Shown piece after piece: positions 1 to 13,185 of a DNA stretch of 64,000 nt. The stretch's first letter is position 1. Each line of letters starts with the position of its first letter. The stretch spans positions 60,653,710-60,717,709 of the forward strand of contig NC_134646.1 of NCBI RefSeq assembly GCF_030463565.1, read 5' to 3'. The notes beneath the pieces were generated by a model. The model saw nothing but the letters and a program-made list of their open reading frames with translations, ran no database searches and was not told the origin of the DNA. Source of the DNA: Pelecanus crispus (Eukaryota; Chordata; Aves; Pelecaniformes; Pelecanidae). Both the position numbers and the translations under genes were made by a program.

Positions 1-3000
1 AAAAATAGGCAGTTCTTCCTGAAAGCTTTGGATGATAAGGTTTTGAAATGCTATTTTTGCAAAAAAGCTGCAAATAAGGAACTGAACAAGAAAGATGGGA
101 CAAGGTGGTTTGTTTTTAGAATAAAGCCTCTTTTTTTAGGGAGTTTTCTAGCCCAGCATTATATGGTTTTGTACCAGTGTTGCTCATTCTTTGCTAGCCA
201 GGTGTTTAACAAATCAACTCTACAGAAATTGCTTGCAAATATTCTTTCCCATCAACATTCAGTTTCTCTGTGAATTGTGAGCAAGTTTTCTTTCATGGAT
301 TTTGCAAGGTCTGTTCCCTCCAAGGGAATAGTGATGACTGATACTCTGCCCAGTGAAACCACTAGCAAAACAGCTCTGGGATCAGCTAGCAGAAGCATTC
401 TGTAAATAGTTCCCTTGCTATCTCTTTCCTCATATCATCTGGAGGAGTACTTTGTCTGTCCAGTGCTGAGGACTCATTCTGCCATAGATGAAGATCTACA
501 GTGCATTTTGCTCTGAAATCTCAGCACAAGATGCTAAATTATGGACCAAAGGGATGAGTAGGTATGGCAGGGCTGTGGCTCTTGCACTGCTGGCATGGCT
601 AGGTATGATTTCTGAGAGCCCAGACACCCAGCCAAAGCCACAGCTGGAGAGGTGTCCTCATGTGTGCCACCTTCAGGCCACTGCTGAAGAACCTTCTCAA
701 TTCACGCTTCACATCTCTGCTATTTTCCTGTATGATAAAGATCTTCCACAGCTCACAGCGATTATTTTTCCCCTCCCACCTGTTTCTTTTGCAGCAGGTA
801 GTTGCTAGTCCTTCTGCTCCAGAGGAGGGGACGTAGCTCCCATCAGAGGCGATCGGTGCTGTTCCAGTGTTTCCTGGGGAGATGGTTTCGACATGCTCCT
901 TAGGGATGGGTCTGAACATATTCCTGACAGCACAGTGTGCTCAGATACAGGAGGTTCTTTACTGGGAATATGAAGTTTTCAAAGCCTCCACAGTAGCCCC
1001 TCTGGATCTGCCCGCACTGTTTTCCAAAGTGAGTGTTGCCATGCAGGATGAAATACAAATGCATCTGTTGAAGGAGAACTGGAACAAAATTAAACCCCAC
1101 TTAAGATTCACAGAAATTTCCCCCTCTGTTACCTGATCCCCACGTTTTAGCTTTGTTGTTTGGTCTATTTACTGTTAGGGCTGCTAACGTTTTGTAAGTA
1201 AATTGGTGTTTCGTTTAAAGTGCTTTGTCCAAAAGCCTGTGAATTTTAGGTGCTTTTTCACTTTTAATGCCCATATCTTTTACTTTACTTGTTCCCTAGC
1301 CATCCTGAAGTTATACAGTTTCTGTACTAAATTAATGTTTGACTTTACAGTCTGTGTGCTGTACAACCCAGCACCTCCTCCATTTGCAGTAAGTAAATAC
1401 GCAAGTGTTACGTTACCCTTGAAACCTGTGCTCTGTGACAAAGGTTGCGTGCTGAGAAGAGACTGAAATGCCAAGTTTCTGTGGGTCACAGTGTCTCCTG
1501 TCAGCGGTGCGTTAATCAGAAACCCACCCCTGGTTAGCTGCGAAAGCGTGGGGCGGGGAACTTTGGACCAAGTGACACAGGGGCAGACTTGGCCTCCTGA
1601 GAAGCATCTGCCTCTCTCTGAGCCCTCGGTTGTGAAAACCTCACCTCTGAGAGCGGAAAATAAGGAGAAGCATGTTAAACTCGGGTTGGCCAGAAGCCGA
1701 CCGTGCTCATTTCAGGAACACGGGCAATGATACCTGCAGAGCTGACTGCAGGCATGGTGCTGTCTTGCTGCATCACCTTGGGGAAATTACTATCTCAGCC
1801 TACCCCAGCCTGTTGAAGAGCCAAAGGCATCAACACTTCAGGGAAATGCCTCACAACGGTACTTAATCCAGTTGTTCACGTTTGCAACTTGCTTTCAGAT
1901 GTAACACCCTATAAAAATTACTACTGCTATCATTTTCTTACAAAGAAAAAAAACTCATTGGGTTTGGATGATTTTCATTGAGAGGTTAATCTCTGAAAAC
2001 CAGAGAAAAGGTTGCACAAGCTTGTGTGAATGAAAGACTGAGTTTTCACAAGGTGGTAGCTATACAGATGTATGTAGGGAAGATATTTTTTTTTCTCATT
2101 GCTTGTGCAACAATTAAAAAAATGTTTGGTTTCTGTTACATTATATCAGCTTATCTACAAGGGCAGATTTAGTGGGAGGGCCCATCAAATTGTCCACTGT
2201 TCTACTTGTCCAGGGTGACATGATACAGCTTCAGCTGCACCATAGTAGAGCCATCATTTTTCTGTGGTAGCTACACCTGGCAGCTATGACTGATAACTGA
2301 GTTTCTCTGAAGTGCTTTGGCCTCAGTGGGTCAATACTACACACAATTTGACTCTCTTAGGCCTATACCATGCTAACATGCATCGCAGAAGTATTAGCAC
2401 CGTGGAAAAGTGAGTATTTGTACAACCTTCCCATAACAGGCACTGACCTTGTCTACACTGCCAGGCAAACTAAATTTGAGCTGTCTCTATAACTTAAGTA
2501 CCAGTGTGCCACTCTTCCACTTCCAGATCTCACCACTGCAGCCTCAGTTTCCAACCTTGCCGGAGACCAGACCAGCAGTGTCATGACACGAAACATGATG
2601 GTGATAAAATCTAGATCTGATCTAGATAGGTGGGCAGCGCTCCTCCAGAGTCTTCTGCTGAAATGCTTCTGCAACCAGGAAATGCCAAGTTGCCCAAAGC
2701 AGACCTTTTCACAGAAACATGATCTCTTCACCCCAGATCTTGAGTGGAGTCCTTATCCAAGCAGGAGAGAGAAACAGGGGGGCTGGACCTCCTCCCTCGC
2801 CCACCTAGTCCACCTCTTTGGGAGCAGCTCTCGATACCAGGTGGAGCAAGACTGCTATGAGCAGTTCCCGATCCCCACAGCTGGTTAGACAGGGTCTTAA
2901 GTGCAGATAAGGTCTTTCAGTTAGATAAGACCCCTCTTTCTGCCTGGGGATCTGAGAGGTGACAGCCACAGCTGAGACTCGAGCAGCTCTGTGGAGCAGC

Positions 3001-3208
3001 AGGTTGTTATTAGTTCCGCTTACAGCTGGGGGGTCAGTGAGGCACCAAGAGGCTAAGGTGGTGTGGCAAGTGTCCTGCTGCAAGCCTGAGAAGCTGGCAG
3101 AAGAAGGTGGGTCTCTCTCTCCCCTGTGTGTTTTTCACAACACTCTTTCTCACAGGTTGGGAGCAGATGCTGTAAAGCATCTGTGAGGGATTTTTATCTA
3201 GTGGGAAT
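1..3208. other. non-coding stretch, no gene seen
   Basis: Open frames here are short, overlap on both strands and show no recognisable domain, so I call no gene. Base composition is ordinary for avian intergenic or intronic DNA. A segment around 2200-2480 has faint similarity to old amniote DNA-transposon ends (a 'cttgtctacactg' type motif near 2450), but this is too weak for a firm repeat call. By position it is probably distal upstream or intronic DNA of RBM47; that is inference. Confidence 0.6.
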
Positions 3209-3271
3209 ATAAGTTGACAGTTGGGAATTAATAAGGCTTATAAGTTGACGGTTGAGAATTAATAAGGCTTA
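3209..3271. repeat. tandem duplication, 31-bp unit x 2
   Basis: Two adjacent copies of a 31-bp unit beginning ataagttgac start at 3209 and 3240. They differ at only a few positions (for example acagttggg against acggttgag), so the duplication is fairly recent. No coding content or known repeat family is evident. Confidence 0.85.
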
Positions 3272-5372
3272 TGCAAAAGACATTGCCAGGTCTTGCAGGT
3301 TGTCCTACAGCAGTAGGATTGTGTCTAGCAGCTGTAGGGAAGTCCATATGCCTTCTCTGCTCGTGCCACCAGCTTGTCCTACCAGGGATTCACAGGCTGC
3401 CGCCATGGTGGCCTTAAATCCTAAATGTGTGAGAGATTCCCCTTCTGCCTGTCCCTTTCCAGGTGAAAGGGGAGAGGAGGTGAGTGCGGACTGGCAGGAG
3501 GGAACACCACACCTGAAAGCACCCACAGCAAATGGTGGCACCTTGGAGAGCTGAGCAGGCTCGTGCGCGTTGGGTGCGCTGGGCATGCAGCACAGGCTGC
3601 AGCTTGCGTTGGCGCAGTGGCTGGCCACACATCAGCCCCTGCGGGCTTGCCCTGGGCCCTGAGGAAGCCCCCTCAGGAGTCCTGGCTCAGGGAAGGCGCT
3701 CCTGCTTTCGGTGACACATCTGCTTGAGTCCAGCCACAGCCCATTGCTGCACTGGCAAACGGTGTCACACGTGCATGCCAGCTGGTGAGCTGGACGCAGC
3801 TGTGCCCCTGGCCACCCATGAGTACACTGCAGTGTCCCCAGTGGGAAGAGAAAGCCTCTCCAGCCTGACCAGACAGCTCGTGTCCCTCAGCCCAGCATCA
3901 CTGAGCGTGGACAGCCCCATCCCTGAGTGAGGCCGTACAAGATCCAGATCAACAGCAAACCCAGTACATGGACATGCTCCTTGTTGCACTACGTGCCAGG
4001 TTTTAGTAGCTAATCTGACTAGCTAGAGCAGCTGGTGATGTAGATTTTCTCCTTAAACACGTGCATTAAAATACATACTGCTCAATTTAGGGATCCTAGA
4101 TTAGACAAAATGAATCACTCTTCCCCAAACCAGGACTGAAAGACCATGACAGACAAGGCAGTATCAAAAAACTGGGACACAACATAGCCTAGATTTTCCT
4201 GTTGCTCCTCTGTGAGCACACATCTGTGTACCAGGTCCGGAAAGGGTCTCCCAGGTTGAGAGCAGCCACCGAGCCCCAGCCTCCGAGTCCTTCCCAAGTT
4301 TGGCAGCTGTCCTCTCCTCCTTGGGGAGCGGCAGTGGCACCTTGTCAGCGCTGCGCTCGGTTGCCAGCCCGTTTCGGCTGCCCTCTGCTTGTAATTGTTA
4401 ACTGGCTGGGAATGGGAAAGCTCTGGTTAGCACGAGTAGAGCTTTAACTCGCACTCCCAAGAAGCTGAGACGCAGGAGCAGAGCCTCTACCTGCAAGGTA
4501 AACCATTGCAGGTTGCCTCAGCCATTTCTTTCCCCCCTCTTCGTGTTTAGGCTCCCTTTGCATTATTTTATCATGCCGTTTCAGGTCTTTTTGTCGTCAT
4601 TTTGTTTTTTGAAGTTTTAGCTGTCATTTGAATGACTGCTCTCTTATGCCAAAGAGTTATTTGGAAATTTATGTACTCCCATAAATTAAGCATTCCGTCT
4701 CAGCTTTCAGCCAGGCACGCCTAGGCTTGCATGCAGCCTTAGAACAATACGGAGAAAGGTTATCATGACTTACCTGCCACAAATTATCTATTGATAGCAC
4801 CATTTATGTAGGGTTTTTTTTCCCCCTTCATGGCATGCTTTTCCTACGTCACCCTCTTAGGAGGTTTCCCCTTTTTTTTGTGCTTTGTTTTCCCTGTGGA
4901 AGACAGGGCAGGTAGAAGAGGGGTGACCTTTTCAGTGCTGGCTCTGCCCCCGTGGCCCCGGTGCTGCCTTCCCCACAGGGTGTTTGCAGGGAGGGTGGGA
5001 CAGCAAGCTGCTCGCAGCCTGGTAAAACATTGACCTGTTCAGGCAGCCGTGGCCGCGGAGGCGCTGGGCTGCCCAGGGAGGCAGGCAGCGGGAAGCCGGT
5101 GGCAGCCAGCACCCACGGGAGCACGCCAGCCTCTCCCCAGGTACTGTTTTCAACTTCCATTTTCCTAGCTTTGAGATGCAGAAGGGCAACGGCGCTGGGT
5201 TATAAGGTTTGCCAAAGGTTTGCCCCCTAGAAGTCAGAAGAGGAGTTAGCGTTGTTATTCTGCAGTTTGCTTGCATCAAGTGCAGTTGACTGCATGATGT
5301 CATCTAAAGCACGGGTTGATTAAGCCATGCTTGATGAGCTATTTGTTCTGATTTTGGTGTATCTTCATTTTA
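3272..5372. other. non-coding stretch with CpG-containing patches
   Basis: No coding exon is recognised. Two patches contain more CpG than their surroundings and each ends at a donor-like site: about 4320-4497, ending CTGCAAG|GTAAAC, and about 4940-5140, ending CTCCCCAG|GTACTG. Either could be an untranslated first exon of RBM47 or of a non-coding RNA. Both are weak, because GT-containing donor matches occur often by chance. Confidence 0.35.
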
Positions 5373-5390
5373 AACAAACAAACAAACAAA
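5373..5390. repeat. (AAAC)n microsatellite
   Basis: A short uninterrupted run of the tetranucleotide AAAC/AACA lies within AT-rich DNA. It is a simple repeat with no associated element visible. Confidence 0.8.
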
Positions 5391-8300
5391 ATTAATGCAC
5401 GGTTGCGTTTGAAAACTGCAGGCTTTTCTAATAAAGCTCAAAACAGCTGGCTTCTGCTCATCTAACTGAAGAGTAGGAACAGGAGTCAGAGTTTCTAATG
5501 AAATTGTGCGATCTAATTATTGCAACAGGGATGTGGGTTGTGACTCATGCTGAAAAATAATGGCTGATTTTTGAACGAGCTTTGCAAAAATAGGCAAAGT
5601 GACTAATTTTTTTCAAGATTTTTTCCATGTTCCAAGGCAGTAGACACAGAAAAAATACGAGGATTTAAGTTCCTAGTATATATATGCCACTGAGAGAGGT
5701 GAAGCTGAATAGATTCAAGTAATTGTTTTAAGTTTGCTCAGTGACTGAAAGTTTCTACCACACTGTGGAAGCTGACTTGTTCATGCAGGAACCATCCTCC
5801 ATGTGTGCTTTGCTGGTCTAGATGTGTCTTTATATAAGTACATATGGTGATTCCCCAGAAACCACCTTTTACATCCCAGGTGACCGTCAAGTAATCCTGA
5901 AAGTGGAGTTTTCACAGAGGGCTCAGTGCAAAGTGCCTGACGTGTAGTCAGTATTCACAGTTTATTTACAGTATGATTTGTGTGCAAAGCAAAATGCAAG
6001 AAAGAGGATTTTTTTAAAATTTGTTGCTTCCAGTTTATCAGTGTCAGGCCCTAGCTGTGCTTGCTGCTTGCTTCAATCCTCCCTGATGTGACAGATTTTC
6101 TTCATGTGTTTGCTAACCGGGCTTGCACATGACATGCTATTTATGTTTAGTAAATGCTCAGTGGTGTTAGGCAGTACTGAAGTGTGGTAACACATTACTT
6201 TATTAAAAGCAGTCTAAGTGTGGCTTCAGTTCTTAGCAGTACTAAAACTCCTAGAGCAAAGTGCAGGAAAAAATTGCTGGAGAACAAAGCAACTGGATTC
6301 CCACAAATGTCTGCTTTAAAGGACTGAAATATGATTCAAGAAAAGTTTTGGTAAAGGCTGCACTGTAGTTTCAGTCTGTCAGTGAATTAGTAGACGTAAA
6401 GCAAGACTATGATTAAAGCGTGTGATTTTCTTGTGTGTCATAGCTGATGTGTGATTCTTGCCCTCTCCTCCCAGGAATGGTGGTTCCAGTATTTGACACT
6501 AAATTGGACTGATGTAGAACTTTCCTTTGCAGTAACTAAAGAAAAAGTTCAAATCTTATCTCAGACCTCACAGAGACAGAATTTAAAAAAAAAAAAGTCT
6601 AAACCAAAAGGCAGTGATGACAATGTTATCTTGTCTGTTTTCATACAAAGCTGGGGTTCTAGCTGGTGATATAAGGGAGATTATGTGGCTTAAATGGAAG
6701 GAATAGGACTGCTGACAAAATCTGTTCAGTCTTTGAGTCCTGTTTGCACTACAGAGGACTTCTTTCAGGGCAACTCCAACCCCTTTCTATCTCTGAATCA
6801 AGGAATCAAAGAAAAACATTATCAGGCAGACAGGTTTCAGGACAAGGGGGTCATAACTGTCTGTAAATTACGAGCAACTCAAATTGTTTCAGTAAATAAT
6901 AACATATTATTATGCACTAAAACGAAGCGAGGCGATTTCATTTCATGTGCTGCATTTTCAGCACAGCTGTTTACCAAGTTTCAGTTGGTTAAACCTGTGT
7001 ACATATGCCGAAAGGAGCAGGGCCGCACAGGCACCATGCGGACAGCCTGGTCTGCAATATCTTTTTCGGGATATACGAGGTGGAAAAGATCAAGCATAAC
7101 GCTTAGCCTGGGCTGGTTACAGAGTCACTAGTTAAAAAGAAGACTGTCATCACCCTTAAAGGCTCTGCCGGTGACACAAGCGTTACTGCTAGACCTATGC
7201 AAAATAAAATATAATGGATCCCACAGAGATCTCACAGTGACACTTTTCCAAATTTCCCTTCACAGGAAAGAAGAAAGATTTATATTTGAACTAGAAATGC
7301 CCACAGTAAAGGGATATATTAAAATGGGAATAATCTCTACAGATACTTTGGAAAGGAGTTATACTTGGTCAGTATTGATGCTGAATACTCAGATGGCAAA
7401 AAAAAGGAAAGACTGCCAAACAAAAAAACCCCATGCAACCAGAATTACAGAAGATTAGCATGGACATGGCAAAACTCTGTCGTGTCTTCCCCAGAAAGTG
7501 TCAGGGTTACCCCTTTGCTCGCAAGCGCCAGGGCCCCGTGCGCCGAGCAGTGCCCTTGCAGAGGCAGGAGTGCTCTTGGTCCCTGCTCTCCGCGGGCAGG
7601 TGACGGGGCTGTCACCGGGGAGGTGCCATGAGGAGCATCCAGGCTGTGCCTCAGCGACCTCCTGCACTCGAGCGCTCATTCCAGCAGCTTTCATTTGTTT
7701 ATTGTACCTGTTTGTGTAGCAGCCATCACACCATGGGCGAGATGTTGCAATCGCTTTCCTTGATTCCCCATTACAAATATGTTGACAACAAATCACGTGT
7801 ATCAGACAGGTTACTTGGGGTTTGCTGTGCTGGACCTCTTTGTTTAAGAACATAGCCCAAGTGGAGACCTTCACAGTCATTATTTTTTTCCTGTGACACA
7901 GCAGCCACATGGCACCTGGGTAAGACCATTGCCGATGCTTTGGGCTTGAGGCAGAAGAGCAAGCAGTCTGCTGTCTCTGGCAGGAGTCTCGTTCCTTCTA
8001 TGAAGATGCAGCTCCCTGCTTTTCTCTCTCTGAACACTGGAAAATCTTTTCTATAGTTGTCGACTTGTACAACACCCACGTGACCAGAACGTCTCCTTCA
8101 TGTTACTTTGGGAGTGATTTAAAACATTAGCATTTAATTAGTTTATTATCTTAAGTCAGAAGTGTGATTTTACTGGGGGATTTTTGCTTTTTATAGGAGT
8201 AAGAGTTTTCTGAGGGAAACAATTTACCTTCTCAGAGCCAGTTGCAGAAGCGTATTTTTGTGACAATAAGCTGTTTTTCCTCTTTCTGTTGCAGTGAATG

Positions 8301-10010
8301 AAATGACCAGGTAAAATGCAAACCTTAAAGGACAGTGATTAGAGACAAGCAAACTTACCCTTGCACATTTCCAGCTGAGCATAAGTACTAGCGATGCACT
8401 GAAACCCTAGCTTTTCAATTTTGCTAAAATAACACAAAGTGTTAACCCATGAATTGCAGCTGAACATGAAATATAATTTCTGTGAAATGAAGTAACTTTA
8501 ATTATTTTAATTACCAAAATTATTTTGTGCTAGATGCATGTATATGCAGTTCCCAATGATGTCAATGAGAAATGAATGCTTAGATCTTGATTTAGTTTTT
8601 TCTTCTTTGCAATGTGTACTTTCGATAAGAATATTTCTTGCAATTTGTTGCTTTCAGTAATAACTTTCAGAACTTTTGTTCTCATCAGAAGTCAGATGTT
8701 GCACAGATCAGAGTGCAGTATATCGTTGATGATTAAACATACCTATCCAAATGAATGGCAGCCTTGCCCTCCCCTCCCTGGTGCCAGGTCACAATGTTTC
8801 CCTTTATTTTTCAATATTTAACAACAGCTGTCAATATCAAGCAGTATTTGCTTACACACTGGAAGGCAAAAGTAGAAATAATAACCAATAATTTTAGCAG
8901 AAATAATTTTTTTAATGGCTGACTAAACAAAGTCTTACTTCTCATATCACAGTATCCTGACACGTGGATTTACTGGTCTTCTTCCCTGTATCTCCCAGGC
9001 TATGAGAGTGGAAAACAAAAGACACTGAGCAAAAGCTGCAGTGCCATTTAACCTTTATATTTGGGAGGAATCATGTTTGAGAGGTCGTCAGATTGCTTCG
9101 CCTGCATCTAATGAGTATTTGGCTTAAAAATGAAAACGCATTGTTCAAGCCAAAACCTTTTGGTTGTTGAGTGAGGGAAGTCATGTTTTGCAGATGTGAA
9201 GCCTCTGCTGACTTTTCATCCTTTCTGAAGAGCTGCAGAGAACAGTCATTATTCCAGTCCTTCCAACCTCCTGCAAAGATATTATCAGACAAATGCTGTG
9301 GCACTATAGCAGTGATGTATTTTTTAATGGTATCCAGAAAAAATGCACATCTTGCTTGGATCTTCTTTCCTCTGGGCAGTTTTTTGTAATTGCAACTGAA
9401 AGCAGCCCCAGCAGCAGCCCTTAGACAGACTGTCAGCTGGGATCATGCTAAGCTTTACTGAAATGAATACTTTTACCTGAAAAACTGGGGATGCTTTAAA
9501 GGGAAAATTGCTGTGTAAACATTCTGCAATGCACAGAAACAGCTTTTTCTAACCCGGTTTATGGCGCTTTTGTTAATGCTTCTCCAAGCAATACTCAGGG
9601 CAGCCACTCTATCATGAAGCTCTTCCACTTGAATGGCTCCCAGAGATGCTCAAACCACACCTGTAGTTAGCTCTGGGTGGACAGACAACTTTAGTTATAA
9701 AGCTGAAACTAAGGACTTGACAATAGAAAATTCATGGGTAGGCAGCTACAGGTGGAGTTTAATGGAATTACTCTGTCTGTTGGTGTCAGTTGGGTGGGAA
9801 TCGATAGCTAAAATCTTGATTCTGCAAACCCTTCTCTATCTGGCATTGTGTTTATTCCTGCTAACATTATCCTTGGGAACTACATTGCCTTTATGTATTG
9901 CATATCAAAGGGGCTTCATCAGGCTGTGCTAATGAATAAATGCCATGCTGTAAGTACAGGCATAATCACAGTGGCTGCAAAAACAGTATCGTAGGTAGGA
10001 GCATGAGATG
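5391..10010. other. non-coding stretch, no gene seen
   Basis: The longest open stretch (6694-7131, + strand, about 145 codons) has no recognisable domain, no plausible splice context and unremarkable composition. Nothing else stands out. Probably RBM47 upstream or intronic DNA. Confidence 0.55.
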
Positions 10011-10174
10011 ATGTGTTCAAAAAATGGGTAGATGTGGCACTTCGGGACATGGTTTAGTCTAGTCTACCCTTGATTGGTTTAGTGTGGACTTGGTAGTGTG
10101 GGTTAATGGTTGGACTGGATGATCTTAAAGGTCTTTTCCAACCTAAACGATTCTATGATTCTATGATTCTATGA
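10011..10174 (+). mobile_element. CR1 LINE 3' end, 5'-truncated, sense on + strand
   Basis: The segment carries the typical end of CR1: a remnant of the ORF2 C-terminus (gggtagatgtggcacttcgggacatggtttag, given here as a description of 10026-10056), then the 3'UTR phrase 'ggttggactggatgatctta', ending in three copies of ATTCTATG at 10150-10174. CR1 is the dominant avian LINE and its copies are usually truncated at the 5' end by incomplete reverse transcription. No open frame survives in this copy. Confidence 0.93.
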
Positions 10175-12056
10175 TCAAGCACATCCACCCAAATGCAGAG
10201 CACCACTGATCCCAGAGCCCTCTGTGGAGAGGGCATGAAATGGGCACAGTCATGGGGGCCGAGGGAAGGGCTGGAAGGCAGGGAAGGAGCTCTGGGCACA
10301 TGGTGTCTCAAGACAACCTTGTGAAAAAATCTCATGGAGAGGAGCAATGTCATGGAAACAAACGGGGAGAACGGTGGGTGAAGGGAGTGGTGGAGCAGCA
10401 AGAGTCTGGACGTCAGAGGAGCTGCCTGTCTCTGAGGCTTATCACACCCCGTAGCAGAGCGGGGTCATCTGGGTGGAAATCAGAGACAACAGTGCTGTGG
10501 AGTAATAGAAAGGGCCTGAACAACCCTGTCTTCTTGATTTCTCCCTTTTCTTCATCTTCCTACTTCTGAAAGACCTTATGTTTCAGTGTCCTGTGATATC
10601 CTCTGTACACCAAAATACCAGATGTACCACACCCAAGGGGGAAAGATTTCCAGAGGTTTACAGGCAATACGCTCCCTCCTTTTCACAATCTGGAGATAAG
10701 GGGAATGGTCAGTAAATCCAACAGAAACATATTTTGACAGGTTAAACAGGCTACAGTCCTCTTCCACAAAGCCCTAGTGGGGTTTCACCCTGGACTAAAG
10801 TCAACAAAGACCCTCTTGGTCCATTTTGTGCTGTGCAGTTGCTCCAATAAGGCTGAATAGAAGAATTTCTTTCTGATCAGTCAGGGTGAAAACCATAATT
10901 GCGATTCTTTACTACCACCACAATTGCAGATAGTCCACATTAAACCTAGAGTCATGCACAGCTGTTTAATATGGTGCTGTTCTATATGCTAAGTTTTTTC
11001 ACTCTAGGTAGTAATCTATTTTCTGTTGCAGAATATTTTGATGTAAACGGTTGGTGAGTTAATGCTGATGTTGGATACAGATACTATGACTTTCACTAAC
11101 TGGAATAATGTACATGTCTGCAACTGAGCATTTTTCAAAGTGACTGCTTTCTGCACAGACATAAAGGACTTTTTTCGATGAAGAATGTGTTTCTTTTTAG
11201 TTATTTTTTAAAATGGCAAATAGAAAGGTGAGCAGCCTTTTGTAAACGGAAGCAGGATACATAGAGAACTTTCTTTTAAATTTCATGATGACACATCTCC
11301 CCTACGGAAGAAAGGCATTTCAATTTATGTTCATTCAACACTGTAGCTCTGCTCTTCATTTGCATTTAAACAAGGAAGTTTCAATAAAGAAATTGTTGAA
11401 TTACTTGGGAGTGTCTTCAAGGCAGTGTGAAAACACAGTGAAAGCTCTTCTGTGCATTAACGGCAGTGGTAGGGAGGTTACTGAGACCTCTGGCTACATT
11501 TTGGGATAGGCAGGTAGGCTCCACCCCAGCCAGCACATGTGTCATTTTAAACACATTGTAATTGTACTAATGTAGATGAGATTTAAACTGTTTTCACTTG
11601 CTTAGATACTTTGCTTCATTGGGAGTCTAATTAGAGATCTGTTTTATAGAAAACTGAAGAACTAGGTTAAAAAGAAATCAAGAAGGAATTATCTCAAAAA
11701 CATGCATAATAATAATTCTTAGTCAAATCTTAGCATTTCTGATGGACACTAGCAAAACTGGCAAACTCATGCTTTCATGAGTTCTTCCCTTTCTTCCCTT
11801 ACGGAGGCGAGCTGCCGCATTAAACTCCCACCTGATGGAGCGAAGGGGCTCTGTGTTAGCACCCCATAACAGCATTTCATGATGCAGGTCTCCATTAGCC
11901 CTGGGTATGTAGCGCTCTCCAGCAACCTCACTAGACTTTGTGTCCAGAGTCCATCATTGCCCTGCCTGGCAAGTTATTAACTGGCACTTAAGTTTATCAT
12001 GGTGCTGAACTTTGAGACCTGATGGTTTTGTTCTTGAATATACTGGAGATGTACTT
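10175..12056. other. non-coding stretch, no gene seen
   Basis: AT-rich sequence with only short, unrelated open frames. I recognise no exon, repeat or RNA gene. Confidence 0.55.
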
Positions 12057-12077
12057 AAAAAAAAAAAAAAAAAAAAA
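12057..12077. repeat. poly(A) tract, 21 A
   Basis: An uninterrupted run of about 21 adenines is followed by gggaaaaaag. No retroposon body is recognisable immediately upstream, so I treat it as a simple homopolymer rather than the tail of a processed copy. Confidence 0.75.
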
Positions 12078-12477
12078 GGGAAAAAAGATTGTTTTGATGA
12101 AGTCAAATTTTGACAGTGTTTTAGGAAGTCAAAGTCTAACAGTGTTTTGGGAATAGAGTTGTGCTAACATGCCAGGCTATGGGAGATAGGATCTGCGTCT
12201 TCTCTTTTGTTTTTCTACTTGTCCAATCCAGTTCTATGGAGTTTGCTGTTTTGTTTAAAGTCAGGTTTTCCAGAGTTGTAATTATGTAAATTACTTATAG
12301 TTAATGTTATGTTTTTGTGAGTGAAGTCCAAGTAATTTAAAAAAGGGTCATTCTAGCTTATAGACTAGTTTCTGTGTTAAGACAGCAGGCACTTCTTTCT
12401 TAAGGGAAGAGAAAAACTGAAAATATCTCTGTTTTGTGTCCTTCAGACTGTTAGCATGCAAGATCTGTGAGTTTAAT

Positions 12478-12583
12478 CATAAAATCATAGAATTGTTTAG
12501 GTTGGAAAAGACCTTTAAGATCATCCAGTCCAACCATTAACCTAACACTACCAAGTCCACCACTAAACCAATTAAGGGTAGAG
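12478..12583 (-). mobile_element. CR1 LINE 3' end fragment, antisense
   Basis: Read on the minus strand, this is the CR1 3'UTR with the phrase 'ggttggactggatgatctta' and a CTATGATTTTATG-like decayed tail at 12478-12490. Its 5' boundary (about 12583) carries the same ctaccctt-attggtttag junction seen in the copy at 10011-10174, so both seem to belong to the same CR1 subfamily. Only about 105 bp remain. Confidence 0.9.
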
Positions 12584-12642
12584 TAATAATTTCATGTTTC
12601 CTGGCTTGGTGGCTGGATTATTTTTCAGTGGAAGAAAAAACT

Positions 12643-13185
12643 AGGAATCATTAAGGTTGGAAAGGATCTCTAAGATCATCAGTCCAACCATCAACCCAAC
12701 ACCACCGTGCCCACTAAACCATGTCCCAAAGTTCCACGTCTACCCATTTTTTGAATGCCTCCACAGATGGTGATTCCACCACCTCTCTGGGCAGCCTGTT
12801 CCAATGCTTGACCACTCTTTCCACAAAGAAATTTTTCCTAATATCCAACCTAAACCTCCCCTGACACAGCTTGAGCCCATTTCCTCTCATCCTATCGCTA
12901 ACTACATGGGAGAAGAGACCAACACCCACCTCACTACAACCTCCTTTCAGGTAGTTGTACAGAGCAATAAGGTCTCCCCTCAGCCTCCTCTTCTCCAGAC
13001 TAAACAACCCCAGTTCCCTCAGCTGCTCCTCATAAGGCCTGTGCTCTAGATGCTTCACCAGCTTTGTTGCCCTTCTCTGAACACGCTCCAGCACCTCAAT
13101 GTCTTTCTTGTATTGAGGGGCCCAAAACTGGACACAGTATTCCAGGTGCAGCCTCACCAGTGCTGAGTACAGGGAGATGATCATT
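12643..13185 (-). mobile_element. CR1 LINE, ORF2 C-terminal fragment with open frame, antisense
   Basis: On the minus strand an uninterrupted frame of about 156 codons (13184 down to 12714) encodes the C-terminal, post-reverse-transcriptase part of CR1 ORF2. It includes [31 protein letters not shown] and [13 protein letters not shown], ending WDMV and stop, followed by the 3'UTR. The copy lacks the reverse-transcriptase and endonuclease domains and so cannot move by itself. The undisrupted frame suggests a relatively young insertion. It lies 60 bp from another CR1 end in the same orientation. Confidence 0.95.

Noticed and set aside
2200..2480. Possible old DNA-transposon remnant
   Set aside because: Only one or two short motifs resemble transposon ends; no terminal inverted repeats or target duplication could be paired by eye.
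6694..7131. Open stretch of about 145 codons on the + strand
   Set aside because: No domain and no plausible exon boundaries. Consistent with chance in moderately AT-rich DNA.
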